Source: Gnetum montanum (lineage: Eukaryota > Streptophyta > Gnetopsida > Gnetales > Gnetaceae). Taken from it: a DNA stretch of 35,234 bases. This document shows, piece by piece, positions 30,931 to 35,234 of this stretch. The notes beneath the pieces were generated by a model that worked only from the letters and a program-made list of their open reading frames with translations, made no database searches and was not told the origin of the DNA. Numbering within the stretch: position 1 is the stretch's first letter; each line of letters begins with the position of its first letter. Position numbers and translations under genes: made by a program. The stretch covers positions 21,255 through 56,488 of the forward strand of contig MNCI01007608.1 of NCBI GenBank assembly GCA_015680685.1, written 5' to 3'.

Positions 30931-32732
30931 CGTTCCAAACTCTTGTAAGTGTGACACCATAGGGCAACACCTCTTTGGATGTTTGTATTGACAGATGTCA
31001 CAACTAGTATCATCATCCGAGTTAGTTTTCATAACTTCCTCTATGGTAGCAAATTTGTCCTTACCTCTCTACTAGACACATTTAGCTTCTTTTCATCTTC
31101 TACATTCATGATCACTATTATGTTCTTTGGATGCTTCAAAAATCTTCATACCAGTTTGGAATTTCTCATTCAAAGAGTCCCATAATTTATCAACCTTTGC
31201 TGAAATATCAGAAATAGATTTTTAAATAATCAAGGTTTTCCTATTCACCACTTCATCAAGTGGTGACTCTTCCTCAATACAAAATTGGACCTCCCTTTTC
31301 TTGATGGAAGGGTCCCTATTAATAGCTTCTATACTTCTTGTTTTTTACAACTCATCTTCTTCTTTTGCTACCTACTCTATAAGCCCTTAGATCTAATGAG
31401 CTCTTAATTTAGATAGTCTCCCTTAGGCATAAATCACAAGATTTTTTCTAGTTTCTGCTCTAAGCCCATCTATGATGTGGAAGAGCTATTCCCTTTGAGA
31501 ATAATCATGACCAGGGCATCAATGTAAGAGTAAATAATATCTACCCATGGTAGCATTCAAGGGTTCATGTGTTCCTTGTTTTCAACCTTGGATTTTCCTT
31601 CTTAGGTTGGGCACTTTGGAGTATGTCTAGTATTTATCATTAAATAGTTTTAACATGGTACTCTATCGGTGAATGGATTATGACTCTAAGGATCGGTATT
31701 AGTTTTCAGCTTCCTTGATGAGTATCCTAGGGAAAAGCTTGAGTTTCTACCAATCATTTTCAATGTTCTCTAAGGCACAAGCATTATGGAAATCTTGTAA
31801 ATGTATCTTTAGATCAGATTTGTATCCCCCCTTAAATCTTGGGATCTTATTCATATCTAAGCACTTGATCCTATGATCTTTCACATGCTTGGTTGGGATC
31901 TTTACTACCTTTGCAATGTGGAGCATGCTTTGAGTTGCCAATAGAGGTTCATCATCATCATTACATTGATGATGCCAATGATGGTTTCTACCACCTTTGC
32001 ATTCTTGATGGCCTTGATAGTCATTGTTATCTTGTTGATTACATTTATCATGATTATTTCAATGGTGGCTTTTATGAGAACCAATAGATGAAGAGGAATA
32101 TTTGGAATTAGATGAAGAGGATGAAAAGGAAGGTGGATTTCCACAGCCACCATTGGTGTTTGCCATCACCTCTTCACTCATTATTACCATCATCCTTAGA
32201 TCCCTTGCCATTGTGATGTTTATCGGAGTCCCTACCTTGATTATCACTTTTTCCTAAACCTAGTTTATGACCATAGGTTTAGGACCGCACCCTCATTACC
32301 AATAACAAGGGGTGGAGAATCTTCATGTTGAGAACCTTCAAAGGGAGGATCCTTATTGTCATCTTGATCTAGTAGGAACAAGGGATTAGTGAAATGTTTT
32401 CCCTTCATAGCATCATGATGCTTCTCCTGGTGTCAATCTCTCCTGTGTTGTGTTTCAGTGGGATGGTAGTCCCAAGTGTCATAACCATTCACAACGTATT
32501 CCTTGTGAAGATGTGGAATGCCCAACTTCTTAAGAGTTTGAAATAGCATCCTGGGCATAGATCGATCGAGGGGCAAGACAATGTTGCCCTCCATGTCATG
32601 CCATCACAATTGCTCATTTTGATGTAGGATGAAGGTGAAGTCCAGTACATAATCATTTGGATGGGTATATACCACTTTTCACTCCTATAGAATCGGTGGT
32701 TTGACATCTTCATGCCTGTGAAAAGAAGACAT
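30931..32732 (-). pseudogene. gag: E2 gag remnant
   Basis: A good start is the ATG at 32730-32732 (MSSFHRHEDVKPP), 134 bases from the primer site. The first 150 codons (32280-32730) are nearly open with few stops, including MPRMLFQTLKKLGIPHLH and PPFEGSQHEDSPP. A Ser/Asn/His-rich segment follows (SFSSSSSNSKYSSSS, about 32090-32140). The capsid-like region is at 31747-31941 (MNKIPRFKGGYKSDLKIHLQ), continuing to KLFPRILIKEAENXY. The end carries a zinc knuckle, CDICQYKHPKRCC (about 30965-31005), pattern C-x2-C-x3-H-x3-C. The frame changes at about 32270 and after 31747. Confidence 0.82.
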
Positions 32733-32865
32733 TTTGCAAAAAAAATAAAATTATTAGTGTGCTTTTGTAATTGAATGTCATTTGAGAGTGATGTTTACCT
32801 TGGGTCCATCCAATGATATTAATAATGTTAATTAATCCTAGATAGTGCACATTTCAACAAACAAA
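32733..32865 (-). other. E2 5' leader
   Basis: Short untranslated leader between the primer site and the gag start; AT-rich, no other feature. Confidence 0.5.
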
Positions 32866-32885
32866 GTCCTTGACAACAGCGCTAA
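32866..32885 (-). promoter_or_regulatory. E2 primer binding site, Asp tRNA type
   Basis: Directly inside the 5' LTR the - strand reads TTAGCGCTGTTGTCAAGGAC. This equals the common plant Athila/Tat-type primer site TTGGCGCCGTTGCCGGGGAC (complement of the tRNA-Asp 3' end) at all but five positions, and every difference is a transition. Confidence 0.85.
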
Positions 32886-33662
32886 TGATGAGCGATGAGA
32901 TACCCCTACACCCAACCATATGAATCACAAAGCATTCACTTGCGATCTAGTCGAATTTCGTGGACTTTATGGTTTTTAGTACACTAGTCTTCTAGGCAGT
33001 GAAATTTTCCCTAAGGTCATTCATTATCTTCTTGATTACACTTGTGAAATACAAAGGTATGGTTAAGTGAAATAGAGGCATATAATTTTTATCGTTTTAT
33101 ATTTTGTGTTCTTTGGTACTTTGAAGAGAGAGATAAAGTAATTTAATAACTAATTTAAGTTAACTAAATAACTGATCTCTAATTGGTCCTAACATAAGCA
33201 TCTAGCCCTACTTTCCATACATGTCGTAAACCCACGTATCCACTACTAGGTTACTAGGCACTACGCTATTGGGCATACCAAGAAATAATGCTATTGGGTT
33301 ACCAAGTAAATACATGTTACATTCAAAGCGGTCATACTTATGTAATTAATCTATCTAGCTTATATTACTTAATAACCTCATTAGCTTAATTACTAGAAAA
33401 CATTGAATAAATAATTTAAAATATTGATTACATGAATAAATATCTAAACTATCCAAAATTCTTCAAGGTTTATCAAGAAGATCATCTTTATTACTGCACA
33501 CACTATTGTGCTTAGGTACAATAGTGCTCGAATAAAGATTCGTACACTCAATGACTCCTATTGTGGGCACTTGGGAGAAATATTCTAACTTTCAAATGTA
33601 AAAACTATAAGAGTTTGGATACTATTCTCAATTCGATACCATAAATGCAATTGGTAAGCATG

Positions 33663-33671
33663 TATTTATAG
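33663..33671 (-). promoter_or_regulatory. E2 5' LTR TATA box
   Basis: Minus-strand CTATAAATA in GAGCTATAAATACATGCTTA, about 120 bases from the LTR start. U3 is therefore unusually short. Confidence 0.68.
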
Positions 33672-33692
33672 CTCAAGACAAACCCCTACGCT

Positions 33693-33761
33693 GATGGGGC
33701 CACATCGATGCAACAAACTATGTTGACAGGGCCTTGTTGATGGGGCCTAGTTGATGGGGCC
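33693..33761 (-). repeat. GATGGGGCC-type repeats in E2 U3 (5' LTR)
   Basis: GATGGGGCC at 33693, 33739 and 33753, with the variant GACAGGGCC at 33725, all lie between the LTR start and the TATA box. The last two are 14 bases apart. Confidence 0.6.
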
Positions 33762-33787
33762 CAATTAACAAAACAAACCATACTTCA

Positions 33788-35234
33788 TTACTAAGCCACT
33801 ATCCTCTTTGTGAGAAGTGCAAATGTCCTAAGCACCATGACAAAATCCTTTTCTTAAATGGATACTACTCCAAAATAAATTTGGCACAAGCTAATTAATA
33901 CGATAACATAGAAACACTAGGAGCCCAACATGATGAATAATTCACAACTTGAATGATATACTTACAAAAAATAAACTGTTTAGCCATCAAAACCCTCTTT
34001 TCCTTTCACTTAATGGGTTTTCCCCCAATTTTCTTCACTATACTATCCTATGATGTTTTTAAGAATCTAGCAAAGGAAAAAGGCATGCCTAATAGTTTGA
34101 AAATACTTGACTTTCTAAAAAATGCCAAAATTTAGACAAAGCCCATTCTTGAAATCCCTTATTGGAAAAAATGAAAGTTTTTTACAAATTAATTTGAGAG
34201 CTTGAAAGTCTACAATAATGATCAACATGATAAAGAAGACAATTTGCAATAGCTTTGTTATTTTTGATTTAAAAGAACTCATCTACAAAATGCATATTTA
34301 ATAAAGTAATAACATTATTTTTAATAAAGATGTCTTGTAAAAAATTATGTTTCTATCCTTTTGAATAGCATGAAATAGAAAATCTACAACAAGGATTAGC
34401 ATGACATAGAAAATTTTCAACAAGAATAAAGAGATATTGATCAAAATAGTAACCTTGCCTAACTAAGCATTTAAGATTAAAACTATTAGCAATGCCAACA
34501 TTTGTAGCCACAACTACATTAGCATTTTCAAAAAGAGTCTCCACCATTCTAATAAATGTTTATATAAAATCATATATGTGAAGAAAAAAATAATAAATGA
34601 CATTTAATTCTATCATATGCTTTAGCATAATCAAGCTTTAAAAGAGGAATTCCTTAATTGGAATCCTCAATTGACTACGTACCCTCCAAAGCTCCAACAA
34701 CATTTTCTAGAATATATCTAGCTTTAACAAAGCCAATTTGCATTAGAATTGATTTTCATCTTTTAGCAAGACACATAGCTTAAATCTTATAAAAAAATTT
34801 AGTAGAGTAATAGCACACCAATTACCAATGTGGGAAAGATCACATTCTAACAAATAAGTTTGATGAATTTTTTATTCAGCTCTTGACCAAATAAACATTA
34901 TTTGATAGCTTCTATAAAAACATAATAAAGATTTATATCACTAATATTCTAATAATATTTTAAAAATAAAAAAGAATTCTATCAAAATCTATAGCTTGCA
35001 ACCTCCTCTCCTTTGTAAAGAGGCACTCTTTCTTCTTGAAAAAGAAAATCCTCCTCATGATCAACACCATCTAAACATGATTAGGAAGAAAATCCCTCTC
35101 ATTACTACTACTATAACTATGTATGTTCATATTGTTTTAATAATGATTTACTCTCTGTATCTCAGTGATGTTGCTGGTGTTACCACAAAGTAAAATTATG
35201 TTGTTCTTGCACATGCATAATGTTATGTACTTGA
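33788..35234 (-). pseudogene. LINE ORF2 remnant, reverse transcriptase half
   Basis: LINE ORF2 makes endonuclease and RT for target-primed insertion. Minus-strand translation with frame changes shows, in order, a FPHWXLVCYYSTKFFYKI stretch (about 34780-34850, like the GDWRPITLLNxxYKI block) and QIGFVKARYILENVVGALEG (about 34680-34750, like QTGFxxGRYILDN). Then come PLLKLDYAKAYDRIK (34601-34650, catalytic Asp region present) and VRMVETLFENANVVV (34500-34550). LVRQGYYFDQYLFILVE follows (34405-34465, like RQGCPLSP). Downstream are KLLGMPFSFARFLK (about 34070-34115), YYSSCWAPS (about 33920-33945) and FWSSIHLRKGFCHG (about 33830-33875). The endonuclease part would lie beyond the right edge. E2 begins exactly where this reading stops. 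Confidence 0.72.

Larger units (their letters stand above)
5473..33787 (-). mobile_element. E2: Ty3/gypsy LTR retrotransposon, interrupted by E1
   Basis: The matching LTRs at 5473-6362 and 32886-33787 bracket a minus-strand element. Order on the - strand: 5' LTR, Asp-tRNA-type PBS, gag, PR, RT, RH, IN, a 5 kb accessory 3' region and the 3' LTR. The gag-PR-RT-RH-IN order is that of Ty3/gypsy (Metaviridae). RT and IN most resemble non-chromovirus plant lineages related to Athila, and no chromodomain was seen at the IN end. The second element E1 (9267-24455) lies inside the accessory region. Without it, E2 is about 13.1 kb. The 5 bp flanks, CTAAT on the left and TTACT on the right, match at only 3 of 5 positions, so the target duplication is decayed or the boundary is slightly off. 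Confidence 0.85.
32886..33787 (-). repeat. E2 5' LTR
   Basis: Starts TGATGAGC and ends CTTCA on the + strand; full-length partner of 5473-6362. It carries the TATA box, four U3 repeats and the PBS next to it. Confidence 0.85.

Noticed and set aside
30717-30962. An 81-codon + strand ORF
   Set aside because: It overlaps the E2 gag-PR linker opposite the coding direction and has no matching domain.
33953-34135. A 60-codon + strand ORF
   Set aside because: It is opposite the LINE C-proximal segment with KLLGMPFSFARF and YYSSCWAPS words on the - strand, so it is a shadow.

Overview
The window looks like repeat-derived, non-genic DNA from a seed plant with a large genome, probably a gymnosperm. 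It is AT-rich, visibly poor in CpG, and has no intact ORF longer than 157 codons. Nearly all recognisable coding sequence belongs to old, mutated retrotransposons. The gymnosperm guess is inference from the age, length and nesting of the elements; no host gene was recognised.

Layout. (1) 1-2747, + strand: the 3' part of a Ty1/copia-type LTR element that enters from the left edge. It has a 5' LTR end, a Met-tRNA-type primer site, a short unrecognisable interior, a polypurine tract and a 3' LTR. (2) About 2.75-4.46 kb: flanking DNA with two tRNA-like (SINE-head) fragments and a G-rich tract. (3) About 4.46-5.47 kb and 33.79-35.23 kb, - strand: two halves of one LINE ORF2. The right half carries the reverse transcriptase core and the left half the C-terminal part. 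(4) 5473-33787, - strand: a Ty3/gypsy element here called E2, with LTRs of about 0.9 kb and an Asp-tRNA-type primer site. Its gag-PR-RT-RH-IN lies at 26.6-32.7 kb. It has a long 3' region with an unknown coiled-coil ORF and a short antisense coding-like stretch. E2 split the LINE. (5) 9267-24455, - strand: a second Ty3/gypsy element, E1, with 1.36-1.39 kb LTRs. Its features resemble the Tat/Ogre group: a second RNase H-like domain and a long gap between PR and RT. E1 inserted into the unknown ORF of E2.

The result is a three-level nest, LINE <- E2 <- E1, with all three elements in the same orientation. By subtraction E2 was about 13.1 kb before E1 arrived; E1 is about 15.2 kb.

The parts most worth a second look are accessory to gag-pol. 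They are the roughly 900-codon coiled-coil ORF between IN and the 3' LTR of E2; an intron-like coding segment on the opposite strand of E1, between PR and RT; a similar antisense segment in E2; two related tandem-repeat arrays in E1, each just downstream of a coding block; and repeated motifs in the U3 regions. All protein-coding remnants carry frameshifts and stops. Most LTR-to-LTR differences I compared are transitions, as expected from decay of methylated DNA. Alignments were done by eye, so boundaries may be off by a few bases and domain limits by tens of bases.
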